DNA of 64,000 nt from Methylibium sp035762065 (GTDB lineage Bacteria > Pseudomonadota > Gammaproteobacteria > Burkholderiales > Burkholderiaceae_C): NCBI RefSeq assembly GCF_035762065.1, contig NZ_DASTPW010000036.1, positions 1-64,000 on the forward strand. The letters are read 5' to 3'. The position numbers were made by a program, and so were the translations under genes. Shown here one piece after another: positions 33,500 to 42,057 of the stretch. Each line of letters opens with the position of its first letter. Within the stretch, counting starts at the first letter, position 1. The notes beneath the pieces are model-generated. The model saw only the letters and a list, made by a program, of their open reading frames with translations. It ran no database searches and was not told the origin of the DNA.

Positions 33500-35356
33500 A
33501 TGTCCTGGGCTGGCAAGCTGCTTCGCGTCAACCTCACCACCGGCACGGTCGCGTCCGAGCCGCTCAACATGGATTGGGCGCGTGCCTACATCGGCTCGCG
33601 CGGGCTCGCGTCGAAGTACTTGATCGAGGAGATCGACCCGAAGGTCGACCCGCTCGCGCCGGAGAACAAGATCATCTGGGCGACCGGCCCGCTGACCGGC
33701 ACGATGGCCTCCACCGGCGGGCGCTACACCGTCGTGACCAAGGGCCCGCTGACCGGCGCGATCGCCTGCTCCAACTCCGGTGGCTACTGGGGCGCCGAGC
33801 TCAAGTTCGCCGGCTGGGACATGGTCATCTTCGAAGGCCGGTCGCCGAAGCCGGTGTACCTGGCGATCGAGAACGACAAGGCCGAGCTGCGCGACGCCGC
33901 CCACCTGTGGGGCCAGAGCGTGTGGGCGACCGAGGAGATCATCAAGAAGCAGCACCAGGATCCGCTGACGCGGGTGTCGTCGATCGGCAAGGCCGGCGAG
34001 AACGGCGTGCTCTACGCCGCGGTCGTCAACGACCTGCACCGCGCGGCCGGGCGTTCGGGCGTCGGCGCGGTGATGGGCTCGAAGAACCTGAAGGCGATCG
34101 CGGTGCGCGGCACCAAGGGCGTGGGCAACGTGCGCGACCCGAAGGCTTTCATGAAGGCCAGCTTCGCCGCGAAGAAGGTGCTGGCCGACAACGCCGTCAC
34201 CGGCCAGGGCCTGCCGACCTTCGGCACGCAGGTGCTGATGAACGTCATCAACGAGATCGGGGCCTCGCCGACGCGCAACCACCGCGACGTCCAGTTCGAA
34301 GGCGCCAAGGACATCTCCGCCGAAGCCATGGCCACGCCGCGCAGCGCGCCGGGCAGCGACGGCAAGAAGCCGCTGGTGACCAACCAGGCCTGCTTCGGCT
34401 GCACGATCGCCTGCGGGCGCATCCAGAAGATCGACCCGGCGCACTTCTCGGTGCAGAACAAACCGCAGTACTGGGGTGCCTCGGGCGGGCTCGAATACGA
34501 AGCGGCCTGGGCGCTGGGCAACGCGAACGGCGTCAACGACCTCGACGCGCTGCAGTACGCGAACCTGATGTGCAACGAGCAGGGCATGGACCCGATCTCG
34601 TTCGGCGCGACCATCGGCGCGGTGATGGAGCTCTACGAGATGGGCGTGCTCACGAAGGAGCAGCTCGGCATCGAGGCGCCCTTCGGCTCCGCACGGGCGC
34701 TGGTGCAGTTCGCGGAAATGACGGCCAACGGCGAAGGCTTTGGCAAGGAGATCGGCCTCGGCTCGAAACGCCTCACCGCGAAGTACGGCCACCCGGATCT
34801 GTCGATGAGCGTCAAGGGCCAGGAGTTCCCGGCCTACGATTCGCGCGGCATCCAGGGCATGGGCCTCGCGTACGCGACGAGCAACCGCGGCGCTTGCCAC
34901 CTGCGCGGCTACACGGTGGCCTCCGAAGTGCTCGGCATCCCGGTGAAGACCGATCCGCTCGCGGCCGAAGGCAAGCCGGAATTGGTCAAGGCCTTCCAGG
35001 ACGCGACCGCGGCCTTCGACTCCGCCGGCATCTGCATCTTCACCAGCTTCGCCTGGACGCTGGCCGACGTGGCTCCGCAGATCCAGGCGGCCTGCGGCGA
35101 GGAGTTCAGCGTCGAGCGGCTCAACGAGATCGGCGAGCGCATCTGGAACATGGAGCGCGACTTCAACAACGCCGCCGGCTTCACGGCGAAGGACGACACG
35201 CTGCCCAAGCGCCTGCTGACCGAGCCGGCGAAGACCGGCCCGGCGAAGGGCCTGGTCAACAAGCTGCCGGAGATGCTGCCGAAGTACTACGAGGTGCGCG
35301 GCTGGAATGCCGACGGCACGGTGAAGCCGGAGACGCGCGCACGGCTGGGCTTGTGA
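33500..35356 (+). CDS. tungsten-type aldehyde:ferredoxin oxidoreductase catalytic subunit (AorB-like)
   Basis: Oxidises aldehydes to carboxylic acids (and can run in reverse with low-potential donors) using a tungsten bis-metallopterin and one [4Fe-4S] cluster. The 618-residue protein starts GKLLRVNLTTGTVASEPL, has GRYTVVTKGPLTGAIACSNSGG, and the cluster cysteines C298, C301 and C305 (CFGCTIAC) with C512 in AGICIF near the C-terminus. The DRAAGR-like stretch (LHRAAGRSGVG) also matches. SD GAGGAGA precedes the ATG. Its stop overlaps the FAD subunit ATG. Tungsten rather than molybdenum is inferred from the family. Confidence 0.95.
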   Translation: MSWAGKLLRVNLTTGTVASEPLNMDWARAYIGSRGLASKYLIEEIDPKVDPLAPENKIIWATGPLTGTMASTGGRYTVVTKGPLTGAIACSNSGGYWGAELKFAGWDMVIFEGRSPKPVYLAIENDKAELRDAAHLWGQSVWATEEIIKKQHQDPLTRVSSIGKAGENGVLYAAVVNDLHRAAGRSGVGAVMGSKNLKAIAVRGTKGVGNVRDPKAFMKASFAAKKVLADNAVTGQGLPTFGTQVLMNVINEIGASPTRNHRDVQFEGAKDISAEAMATPRSAPGSDGKKPLVTNQACFGCTIACGRIQKIDPAHFSVQNKPQYWGASGGLEYEAAWALGNANGVNDLDALQYANLMCNEQGMDPISFGATIGAVMELYEMGVLTKEQLGIEAPFGSARALVQFAEMTANGEGFGKEIGLGSKRLTAKYGHPDLSMSVKGQEFPAYDSRGIQGMGLAYATSNRGACHLRGYTVASEVLGIPVKTDPLAAEGKPELVKAFQDATAAFDSAGICIFTSFAWTLADVAPQIQAACGEEFSVERLNEIGERIWNMERDFNNAAGFTAKDDTLPKRLLTEPAKTGPAKGLVNKLPEMLPKYYEVRGWNADGTVKPETRARLGL

Positions 35357-36633
35357 TGCGGCATCTGATCCTCGGCGCCGGCCCGGCCGGCGTGATCGCG
35401 GCCGAGACGCTGCGCAAGCATGCGCCGAGCGACGAGATCACCGTCGTCGGCGACGAGCCGGAGCCCCCGTACTCGCGCATGGCGATCCCCTACCTACTGG
35501 TCGGGCAGGTGAAGGAGCCGGGCACCTACCTGCGCAAGAGCGCGGCGCATTTCGCGCAGCTGCGCATCGCCTTGGTTCACGGGCGCGCGAAGTCGGTCGA
35601 TGCCGGCGCGCGTGTCGTCACGCTCGCCGACGGCCGCGCGCTCGGCTACGACCGGCTGCTGATCGCTACCGGCTCGCAGCCGATGCGCCCGCCGATCCCC
35701 GGCATCGACGGCCCCGGCGTGCACCCCTGCTGGACGCTGGAGGACGCGCGCCACATCGAGCAGCTCGCCAAGCCCGGCGCCAAGGTGCTGCAGATGGGTG
35801 CCGGCTTCATCGGCTGCATCATCATGGAGGCGCTCGCGGCGCGCGGCGTCGAGCTCACCGTCGTCGAGATGGGCGACCGGATGGTGCCGCGGATGATGGG
35901 CGCGACCGCGGGGCAGATGATCAAGCGGTGGTGCGAGCGCAAGGGCGTGCGCGTCTTCACCGGCACCAGGGTCGAGGCGATCGAGCGCGCCGCGGGCCGG
36001 CCGATGAGCGTCGTGCTGTCGAACGGCCAGGCGCTCGATGCGGACCTGGTGATCAGCGCCACCGGCGTGCGGCCGAACATCGCCTTCCTCGACAACAGCG
36101 GCATCGCCTGTGAACGCGGCGTGCTCGCCAGCGAGCGGCTCGAGACCAACGTGCCCGGCGTCTTCGCCGCCGGCGATTGCGCCGAGGCCTTCGACCTCGC
36201 GACGAAGCAGCGCGTGATCAGCGCGATCCAGCCGAACGCGGCGGACCAGGCCGGCATCGCGGCGCTCAACATGCTCGGCCGCGGCGTGGTGCTCAAGCGC
36301 GTGCCGCAGATCAACGTGCTCGACACGCTCGGCCTCATCAGCACCAGCTTCGGCGACTGGCAGGGCGTGCCCGGCGGCGAGCAGGTGGAGCTGACCGACG
36401 ACACGGCGTTCCGGCACCTCAGCCTGCAGTTCGATGCCGACCGGCTGGTCGGCTGCAACAGCATCGGCTGGACCGAGCACGTCGGCGTGATGCGCGGTCT
36501 GGTCGAAGGCCGGGTGCGCCTGGGCGAATGGCGCGATCGGCTGAAGGCCGACCCGACGCGCCTGACCGAGGCCTACATCGCCCAGGGACAGGCGCAATCC
36601 CACTGGGCCCAGACGGCGCCGCGCGCGCGCTGA
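35356..36633 (+). CDS. FAD/NAD(P)-dependent oxidoreductase subunit (AorC-like)
   Basis: A 425-residue pyridine nucleotide-disulphide-type flavoprotein. The N-terminal FAD motif is ILGAGPAGVIAAE, the NAD-binding motif MGAGFIGCIIMEALAARG lies near residue 144, and the second FAD-binding segment VFAAGDCAEA near residue 270. It lacks the redox-active CxxxxC disulphide of the reductases. Placed directly after the catalytic subunit (TGATG overlap), it should shuttle electrons between the Fe-S subunit and NAD, as AorC does in the heterotrimeric enzyme. Family identity is strong; the NAD specificity is inferred. Confidence 0.9.
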   Translation: MRHLILGAGPAGVIAAETLRKHAPSDEITVVGDEPEPPYSRMAIPYLLVGQVKEPGTYLRKSAAHFAQLRIALVHGRAKSVDAGARVVTLADGRALGYDRLLIATGSQPMRPPIPGIDGPGVHPCWTLEDARHIEQLAKPGAKVLQMGAGFIGCIIMEALAARGVELTVVEMGDRMVPRMMGATAGQMIKRWCERKGVRVFTGTRVEAIERAAGRPMSVVLSNGQALDADLVISATGVRPNIAFLDNSGIACERGVLASERLETNVPGVFAAGDCAEAFDLATKQRVISAIQPNAADQAGIAALNMLGRGVVLKRVPQINVLDTLGLISTSFGDWQGVPGGEQVELTDDTAFRHLSLQFDADRLVGCNSIGWTEHVGVMRGLVEGRVRLGEWRDRLKADPTRLTEAYIAQGQAQSHWAQTAPRAR

Positions 36634-36664
36634 AGCGAACGCCGCGCGCGACGGGCCGCGCACG

Positions 36665-36919
36665 ATGAAGATCACCTTCAAGCTCTACGCGACCCTCACC
36701 GACCACCTGCCGCCCGAGGCGCGCACGAGCAACCGCGTCGAGCTCGAGGTGCCGCCCCAGGCGACGATCGCCGACGTGATCGCGCCGTTCGGCCTGCCGA
36801 TGAAGCTGGTGCACCTGGTGCTGGTCAACGGCGTCTACGTCGAGCCGGCGCAGCGGGCCACTCGCACGCTGCAGGAGGGCGACGTGCTGGCGATCTGGCC
36901 GCCGATCGCCGGCGGCTGA
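36665..36919 (+). CDS. MoaD/ThiS-like ubiquitin-fold protein (AorD-like)
   Basis: An 84-residue beta-grasp sulfur carrier. The sequence begins ITFKLYATLTDHLP, carries MKLVHLVLVNGVYVE, and ends in the diagnostic GDVLAIWPPIAGG, whose terminal Gly-Gly is activated by a MoeB-type enzyme. MoaD supplies sulfur for the metallopterin cofactor, so a dedicated copy next to an aldehyde oxidoreductase probably serves its tungstopterin. It follows the FAD subunit by 31 bases and overlaps the next gene. Confidence 0.85.
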   Translation: MKITFKLYATLTDHLPPEARTSNRVELEVPPQATIADVIAPFGLPMKLVHLVLVNGVYVEPAQRATRTLQEGDVLAIWPPIAGG

Positions 36920-37215
36920 TGCAGCCGGTTCCCGCCGAGTTCGAGCGCGACACGGCCGGCACCGAAGCCGAATGGCTCGCCCGGCTGCCGGGCGCCTGCC
37001 ATGGTCATGCGCTCGAGCTCGGGCCGTCGTCGGCGCGGGTCGGGGTCGATGCCGGTTGGCTGCGGCTTCACTGGCGCGTGCTGCCGCCGCGGCGCATCGC
37101 CTTGCTGAGCATGCCGCGCATGGCGGTGGCCTTCCGCTTCGATGGCGTCGACGCAGCCGGCCGCGAGCGCTTCATGCGCCGCTTCGATCTGCAGATGCAG
37201 CGCGGGGGCGGGTGA
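36919..37215 (+). CDS. small uncharacterised protein of the aor operon
   Basis: A 98-residue protein, TGATG-overlapped with the MoaD-like gene. It is Arg-rich, with LHWRVLPPRRIALLSMPRMAVAFRF and a C-terminal DAAGRERFMRRFDLQMQ helix; no motif that I recognise. Position and coupling suggest a role in maturation of the oxidoreductase; it may correspond to the last gene of the aorABCDE-type operons. Function unknown. The stop is immediately followed by the convergent cytochrome gene. Confidence 0.75.
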   Translation: MQPVPAEFERDTAGTEAEWLARLPGACHGHALELGPSSARVGVDAGWLRLHWRVLPPRRIALLSMPRMAVAFRFDGVDAAGRERFMRRFDLQMQRGGG

Positions 37216-38217
37216 CTACAGCCCGTACTTCAGCGCCGTCGCCTTGCCCCAGAACACCTTGTACGAGAACACCGTGTAGGCCGCGATCGCCGGCACCGAG
37301 ATGCACACGCCGACCAGGATGACCTTCAGCGCGGCCGGGCTGCTGGCGGCCTGCCAGATGGTGAGCCGGTCGATCACGACGAAGGGATAGATGCTGTAGG
37401 CCAGACCGAGGAAGCCCAGCACGAACACCGCGATCAGCGCGGCGAACGGCAGCCAGCACAGCTCGCCCCGCACGATGGGCTTGCCGAGCACCACGCGCAC
37501 CGTCAGCAGCAGCGTCGCGGTAGCGAGCGGGATCACCATCAGCGCGATGACTTCCGGCAGCGAGAACCAGCGCTCGCGGACCGTCTCGCTGATCCACGGC
37601 GTCGCCAGCGAGATGAGCAGCATGCCGACCACCACCGGCAGCCACGCGAGCCGGGCCCAGTGCACGGCCTTGGCCTGCAGCTCGCCTTCGGTCTTCATGA
37701 TGAGCCAGGCCGCGCCGAGCAGCGCATAGGCCGCGGGCAGCGCGAGCGCGATCGCCGCGGCGAACACCGAGTAGTTCCAGCCGTCGTTGCGAAAGCCGCT
37801 GACGTAGCGCCCGAGCATCCAGCCCTGCGCGGTGGAGGCGAGCAGCGAGCCGGCGAAGAACGCGCGATCCCACAGTGGCTTGCGCGCGGTGCGCGCTTTG
37901 ACGCGGAAGTCGAAGGCGACGCCGCGCAGCGTCAGGCCCACCAGCATCAAGGTGACCGGCAGGTAGAGCTCCTGCAGCACCAGGCCATGCGCGCGCGGGA
38001 AGGCGATCAGCAGGATGCCGATGCCCAGCACCAGCCAGGTCTCGTTGGCGTCCCAGAACGGGCCGATCGAGGCGATCAGCATGTCCTTCTCGTCCGGCGT
38101 GGCGCGGTGCATCAGCAGGCCGACGCCGAGGTCGTAGCCGTCGCTCGCGACGTAGATCAGCATCGCGAGGCCCATCAACGCCATGAAGATCACCGGCAGG
38201 GCCTGGTCGAAGCTCAT
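37216..38217 (-). CDS. cydB: cytochrome bd-type ubiquinol oxidase subunit II
   Basis: A 333-residue membrane protein with about nine hydrophobic segments. The family opening MSFDQALPVIFMALMGLAMLIYVASDGYDLGVG and IGPFWDANETWLVLGIGILLIAFP are intact, as is the LYSIYPFV-like SIYPFVVIDRLTIWQ segment. It forms the terminal oxidase with the upstream CydA-like gene and is separated from it by only five bases. The short subunit I (see there) marks this as the cyanide-insensitive CIO type. The protein is convergent with and abuts the aor operon. Confidence 0.94.
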   Translation of the reverse strand: MSFDQALPVIFMALMGLAMLIYVASDGYDLGVGLLMHRATPDEKDMLIASIGPFWDANETWLVLGIGILLIAFPRAHGLVLQELYLPVTLMLVGLTLRGVAFDFRVKARTARKPLWDRAFFAGSLLASTAQGWMLGRYVSGFRNDGWNYSVFAAAIALALPAAYALLGAAWLIMKTEGELQAKAVHWARLAWLPVVVGMLLISLATPWISETVRERWFSLPEVIALMVIPLATATLLLTVRVVLGKPIVRGELCWLPFAALIAVFVLGFLGLAYSIYPFVVIDRLTIWQAASSPAALKVILVGVCISVPAIAAYTVFSYKVFWGKATALKYGL

Positions 38218-38222
38218 CGGGT

Positions 38223-39611
38223 TCACGAGGCGCTGCCGCCGGCCAGCGCCTCGGCCTTGCGCCCTTCGGACACCTCGGCGACGCTGGGTTGCAGCACTTC
38301 CTCCGGCTTCGAAGCCATGTAGGCCAGCACGCGCACGTAGGCCAGGATCAGCACCGCGTACAGCGTGAGGTAGAGCCCCAGGCTCGTGCTCACCATGCCG
38401 GCGGTGACGCTCGGCGCCACCACGTCGGCGGTGCGCACGAGGCCGTGGACGATGAAGGGCTGGCGGCCGATCTCGGTGACGTACCAGCCGGCGAGCGTCG
38501 CGACCCAGCCGGAAAACGTCATGCCGGCCAGCACCCAAAGCAGCGGGCGCGGGAAGCGATCGGCCTGCCACTTCGCGCGGCGCGCGACGAACCAGCCGAC
38601 CCAGCTCACCAGCAGCATCAGCACGCCCATGCCGACCATCACGCGAAAGGCCCAGAACACCGGCGCGACCGGCGGATGCGCGTCGGGAAACTCGTTGAGC
38701 CCGCGGATCTCGCCTTCGACGTCGTGCGTGAGGATCAGGCTGGCGAGCCCGGGGATCGGCACCGGGAAGCTCACGACGTTCTCGCGCGCCTCGCCGTCGG
38801 GCCAGGCGAACAGCAGCAGCGGCACGCCCTTCTCCGTCTTCCACACGCCTTCCATCGCGGCGATCTTCTGCGGCTGGTGCTCGAGCGTGTTCAGGCCATG
38901 CAGGTCGCCGACGAACATCTGCACCGGGATCGCGATCGCGGCGAGCGTGAGGCCGACGCGCATCACGCGCGGCGCCGAATTCGCCGACTTGCCGCGCAGC
39001 AGCTGCCACGCCGAAAGGCCGGTGAGCAGGAAGGCACAGGTCAGCGCCGAGGCGAGCAGCATGTGAGTGAAGCGGTAGGGGAACGAGGGGTTGAAGATCA
39101 CCTCGAACCAGCTCTTCACGTGGAAGACGCCGTCGATCACCTCGTGGCCGGCGGGCGTCTGCATCCAGGAGTTCAGCGCGAGGATCCAGAACGCGCTGAG
39201 CGTCGTGCCGAAGGCGACGAAGAACGCCGCCATCATGTGCACCCGCTCGCTGACGCGACCGTGGCCGAACAACATGATCCCGAGGAAGCCTGCCTCGAGG
39301 AAGAAGGCGGTCAGCACCTCGTAGCCCAGCAGCGGCCCGGCGACGTTGCCGACCTTCTCCATGAAGCCCGGCCAGTTGGTGCCGAACTGGAAGCTCATCG
39401 TGATGCCGCTGACCACGCCGAGCGCGAAGGACAGCGCGAACACCTTGGTCCAGAAGCGGAAGGCGCCGAGCCAGGCGGTGTCGCGCGTGCGCAGCCAGCG
39501 CCAGCGGAAGAACAGCAGCAGCCAGCCGAGCGCGATCGTGATCGTGGGAAAGAGGATGTGGAAGCTGATGTTGGCGCCGAACTGCGCACGCGCCAGCGTG
39601 AGAGCGTCCAT
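38223..39611 (-). CDS. cydA: cytochrome bd-type ubiquinol oxidase subunit I (CioA type)
   Basis: A 462-residue membrane protein carrying hemes b558, b595 and d and oxidising ubiquinol. The N-terminal DALTLARAQFGANISFHILFP contains the heme-ligand His, with FFLEAGFLGIMLFGHGRVSE and GDLHGLNTLEHQPQKIAAMEG (the GDxHG region) further on. The Q-loop is short and the C-terminal segment GWYVTEIGRQPFIVHGLVRT is the form seen in CioA proteins, pointing to the cyanide-insensitive subgroup. It heads a two-gene operon with cydB and starts 92 bases from coaBC on the other strand. Confidence 0.94.
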   Translation of the reverse strand: MDALTLARAQFGANISFHILFPTITIALGWLLLFFRWRWLRTRDTAWLGAFRFWTKVFALSFALGVVSGITMSFQFGTNWPGFMEKVGNVAGPLLGYEVLTAFFLEAGFLGIMLFGHGRVSERVHMMAAFFVAFGTTLSAFWILALNSWMQTPAGHEVIDGVFHVKSWFEVIFNPSFPYRFTHMLLASALTCAFLLTGLSAWQLLRGKSANSAPRVMRVGLTLAAIAIPVQMFVGDLHGLNTLEHQPQKIAAMEGVWKTEKGVPLLLFAWPDGEARENVVSFPVPIPGLASLILTHDVEGEIRGLNEFPDAHPPVAPVFWAFRVMVGMGVLMLLVSWVGWFVARRAKWQADRFPRPLLWVLAGMTFSGWVATLAGWYVTEIGRQPFIVHGLVRTADVVAPSVTAGMVSTSLGLYLTLYAVLILAYVRVLAYMASKPEEVLQPSVAEVSEGRKAEALAGGSAS

Positions 39612-39703
39612 GGGATCGAAGCTCCGTGTCGTCGCGTCGCGCCAGGGGATGCCGGCGCGACCGCAAGACTCTAGCGAAGGCGGCGCGTGTCGATAATCCG
39701 GCG

Positions 39704-40966
39704 ATGCAAGACCCGGCCGCCGCCTCGCTCAAGGATCTCGCCGGCAAGCGGCTGGTGCTGGGCTTGTCGGGCGGCATCGCCTGCTACAAGGCGGCCGAGC
39801 TGCTGCGGCTCTTCGTCAAGGCTGGCGCCGAGGTGCAGGTGGTGATGACGGCTGCGGCGCAGCAGTTCATCACGGTGGCGACGATGCAGGCGCTGTCGGG
39901 CCGGCCGGTGTTGACCGACACCTGGGACGAAAGCTCGACGCCCGACCGCATGCCGCACATCCACGCGACCCGCGCGGCCGACGCGATCGTCGTGGCGCCG
40001 GCGAGCGCCGACTTCATCGCCCGGCTCGCGCAGGGCCGGGCCGACGAACTGCTCGGCCTCATGTGCCTTGCCCGGCCGATCGAGCGTTGCGCGCTGCTCG
40101 TCGCGCCCGCGATGAATCGCGAGATGTGGAGCCATCCGGCGACGCAGCGCAACCTGGCGCAGATCACGGCCGACGGCGCGGTGCTGCTCGGCGTTGGCTC
40201 CGGTGCGCAGGCCTGCGGCGAGTACGGCGACGGCCGGATGCTCGAAGCCGCCGAGCTGCTCGACGACGTCACTGCCTTCCTGTCGCCGAAGCCGCTCGCC
40301 GGCGATCGGGTGCTGATCACCGCCGGGCCGACCTTCGAGGCCATCGATCCGGTGCGCGGCTTGACGAACCGGTCGAGCGGCAAGATGGGCTTCGCGCTCG
40401 CCCGCGCCGCGCGCGAGGCCGGCGCTCAGGTCACGCTGGTGGCCGGTCCGGTGCATCTGCCGACGCCGCGCGGCGTGACGCGGCTCGACGTGCAGAGCGC
40501 CGAGCAGATGCTGAAGACCGTGCTGCCGCTCGCGGCCGATCACGGCATCTTCATCGCGACCGCGGCGGTCGCCGACTGGCGGCCGAAAACGCTGGCTCCG
40601 CACAAGATCAAGAAGGAAGCGGGCAACAGCGGGAAGAAGGAAGCCCCCAGCTTCGAGCTGACCGAGAACACCGACATCCTCGCGGCCGTCGCCGCGCTGC
40701 CCCGTGCGCCGTTCTGCGTCGGCTTCGCCGCCGAGAGCGAGAACCTCGCCGCGCATGCACGCAGGAAGCTCGAAGCGAAACGGCTGCCGCTGGTCGTGGG
40801 CAACCTCGGTCCGCAGACCTTCGGGCGCGACGAGAACGCGCTGCTGCTCGTCGACGCGAACGGCGAGCAGCCCCTGCCGGCCGATGGCGGGAGTGCGGAC
40901 AAGCTGATGCTCGCGCGGCTGCTGGTCGCCGAGATCGCGCGGCGCCGCGCTTCGATCCGCACCTGA
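39704..40966 (+). CDS. coaBC: bifunctional CoaB/CoaC (phosphopantothenoylcysteine synthase/decarboxylase)
   Basis: Two steps of coenzyme A synthesis. The N-terminal CoaC flavoprotein domain has GLSGGIACYKAAELLR, the PHIHATRAADAIVVAPASADF block, APAMNREMWSHP and QACGEYGDGRML with the catalytic Cys. The C-terminal CoaB domain has LITAGPTFEAIDPVRGLTNRSSGKMG and the ATAAVADWRPKT loop. The length of 420 residues is typical. ATG at 39704 precedes the family start; upstream sequence in frame is shadow. It is followed after 17 bases by dut, the usual pairing. Confidence 0.97.
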   Translation: MQDPAAASLKDLAGKRLVLGLSGGIACYKAAELLRLFVKAGAEVQVVMTAAAQQFITVATMQALSGRPVLTDTWDESSTPDRMPHIHATRAADAIVVAPASADFIARLAQGRADELLGLMCLARPIERCALLVAPAMNREMWSHPATQRNLAQITADGAVLLGVGSGAQACGEYGDGRMLEAAELLDDVTAFLSPKPLAGDRVLITAGPTFEAIDPVRGLTNRSSGKMGFALARAAREAGAQVTLVAGPVHLPTPRGVTRLDVQSAEQMLKTVLPLAADHGIFIATAAVADWRPKTLAPHKIKKEAGNSGKKEAPSFELTENTDILAAVAALPRAPFCVGFAAESENLAAHARRKLEAKRLPLVVGNLGPQTFGRDENALLLVDANGEQPLPADGGSADKLMLARLLVAEIARRRASIRT

Positions 40967-40983
40967 GCCGCAGCGAGCGCGCA

Positions 40984-41445
40984 ATGGTGACGAGCAGGCC
41001 CCGGATCGACGTTCGCGTGCTCGACCCGCGCCTTGCCGAGCGCATGCCGGGCTACGCGACGGAGGGCAGTGCCGGCCTCGACCTGCGCGCCTGCCTCGAC
41101 GCGCCGCTGGTGCTCGAGCCCGGCCGCACCGCATTGATCCCGACCGGCCTTGCGATGCACATCGCCGACCCGGGCCTTGCCGCGCTGATCCTTCCGCGCT
41201 CGGGGCTCGGCCACAAGCACGGCATCGTGCTCGGCAACCTGGTCGGCCTGATCGACAGCGACTACCAGGGCCCGTTGATGGTCAGTTGCTGGAATCGAAG
41301 CCACGCGCCGTTCACGATCGATCCCTTCGAGCGGATCGCGCAGCTGGTGATCGTGCCGGTGGTGCAGGCGGACTTCCGCGTGGTCGAGAGCTTCGAGGTT
41401 TCCGAGCGCGGCGCTGGCGGCTTCGGGTCGACCGGCAGCAACTGA
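40984..41445 (+). CDS. dut: dUTP diphosphatase
   Basis: Hydrolyses dUTP to dUMP, keeping uracil out of DNA and feeding thymidylate synthesis. The 153-residue trimeric type has all five motifs: EGSAGLDLRA, LPRSGLGHKHGI, GLIDSDYQGPL, ERIAQLVI and the C-terminal GAGGFGSTGSN arm. The ATG at 40984 follows coaBC closely; a GTG three bases later is a less likely alternative. Coupled genes coaBC-dut occur throughout proteobacteria. Confidence 0.97.
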   Translation: MVTSRPRIDVRVLDPRLAERMPGYATEGSAGLDLRACLDAPLVLEPGRTALIPTGLAMHIADPGLAALILPRSGLGHKHGIVLGNLVGLIDSDYQGPLMVSCWNRSHAPFTIDPFERIAQLVIVPVVQADFRVVESFEVSERGAGGFGSTGSN

Positions 41446-41515
41446 GCGCTGCTCTCGCAAGTTCGGGCGGCGCGCACCGCGCCGGAGGGTTGGGCCGCCT
41501 CGAGCGGCGGCGGGC

Positions 41516-42037
41516 TCAGTGCAGGTGCGGCGACGGCGGCATCGCGCTCAGCACGCTGAGCGCGGAGGTGCTGACCGAGCCGGCTTCGACTTCCTCGGCC
41601 GTCGCTTCCCGCACGTCGCGCACCGTCAGAGCCAGCACCAGCGCCATGCCGGCCAGCGGGTGGTTGCCGTCGAGGACCACGTGGCTGTCGTAGACCTCGG
41701 TGATCGTGTAGATCGCCTCGGCCGGCATGTCGCGGGTGGTCGCGCCTTCGGGCAGGCCGTCGAACTGCATGCCGGCTTCGATGTGCTCGGGGAAGACGCT
41801 GCGCTCCTCGAAGAAAACGAGGTCGGCGTCGTAGTCGCCGAACGCGTGCTCGGGCTCGAGATGCAGCGTCGCGGCGAAGCCTTCCTCCTGGCCGACCAGG
41901 GACTCCTCGACCTTGCTCAGCAGATCGTCGCCGCCGACGAAGAACTCGACCGGCTCGGTCAATTCGTCGATGAGCTGGCCCTGGGTGTCTTCGAGCCGCC
42001 AGGTCAGGCTGACGACGCACGGGGGAGTGATCTGCAT
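41516..42037 (-). CDS. FKBP-type peptidyl-prolyl isomerase, SlyD-like
   Basis: A 173-residue protein with the split FKBP/IF-chaperone domain of SlyD: VSLTWRLEDTQGQLIDELTEPVEFFVGGDDLLSKVEESLVGQ, the insert around EPEHAFGDYDADLVFF, and the YDSHVVLDGNHPLAGMALVL strand. The metal-binding His-rich tail of E. coli SlyD is reduced to HLH. ATG at 42037 is the conserved start; an in-frame TTG upstream is not used. It probably aids protein folding or metal delivery. Divergent from roxA with a 20-base gap. Confidence 0.88.
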   Translation of the reverse strand: MQITPPCVVSLTWRLEDTQGQLIDELTEPVEFFVGGDDLLSKVEESLVGQEEGFAATLHLEPEHAFGDYDADLVFFEERSVFPEHIEAGMQFDGLPEGATTRDMPAEAIYTITEVYDSHVVLDGNHPLAGMALVLALTVRDVREATAEEVEAGSVSTSALSVLSAMPPSPHLH

Positions 42038-42057
42038 GGCCGGGTCATGATCGCACA

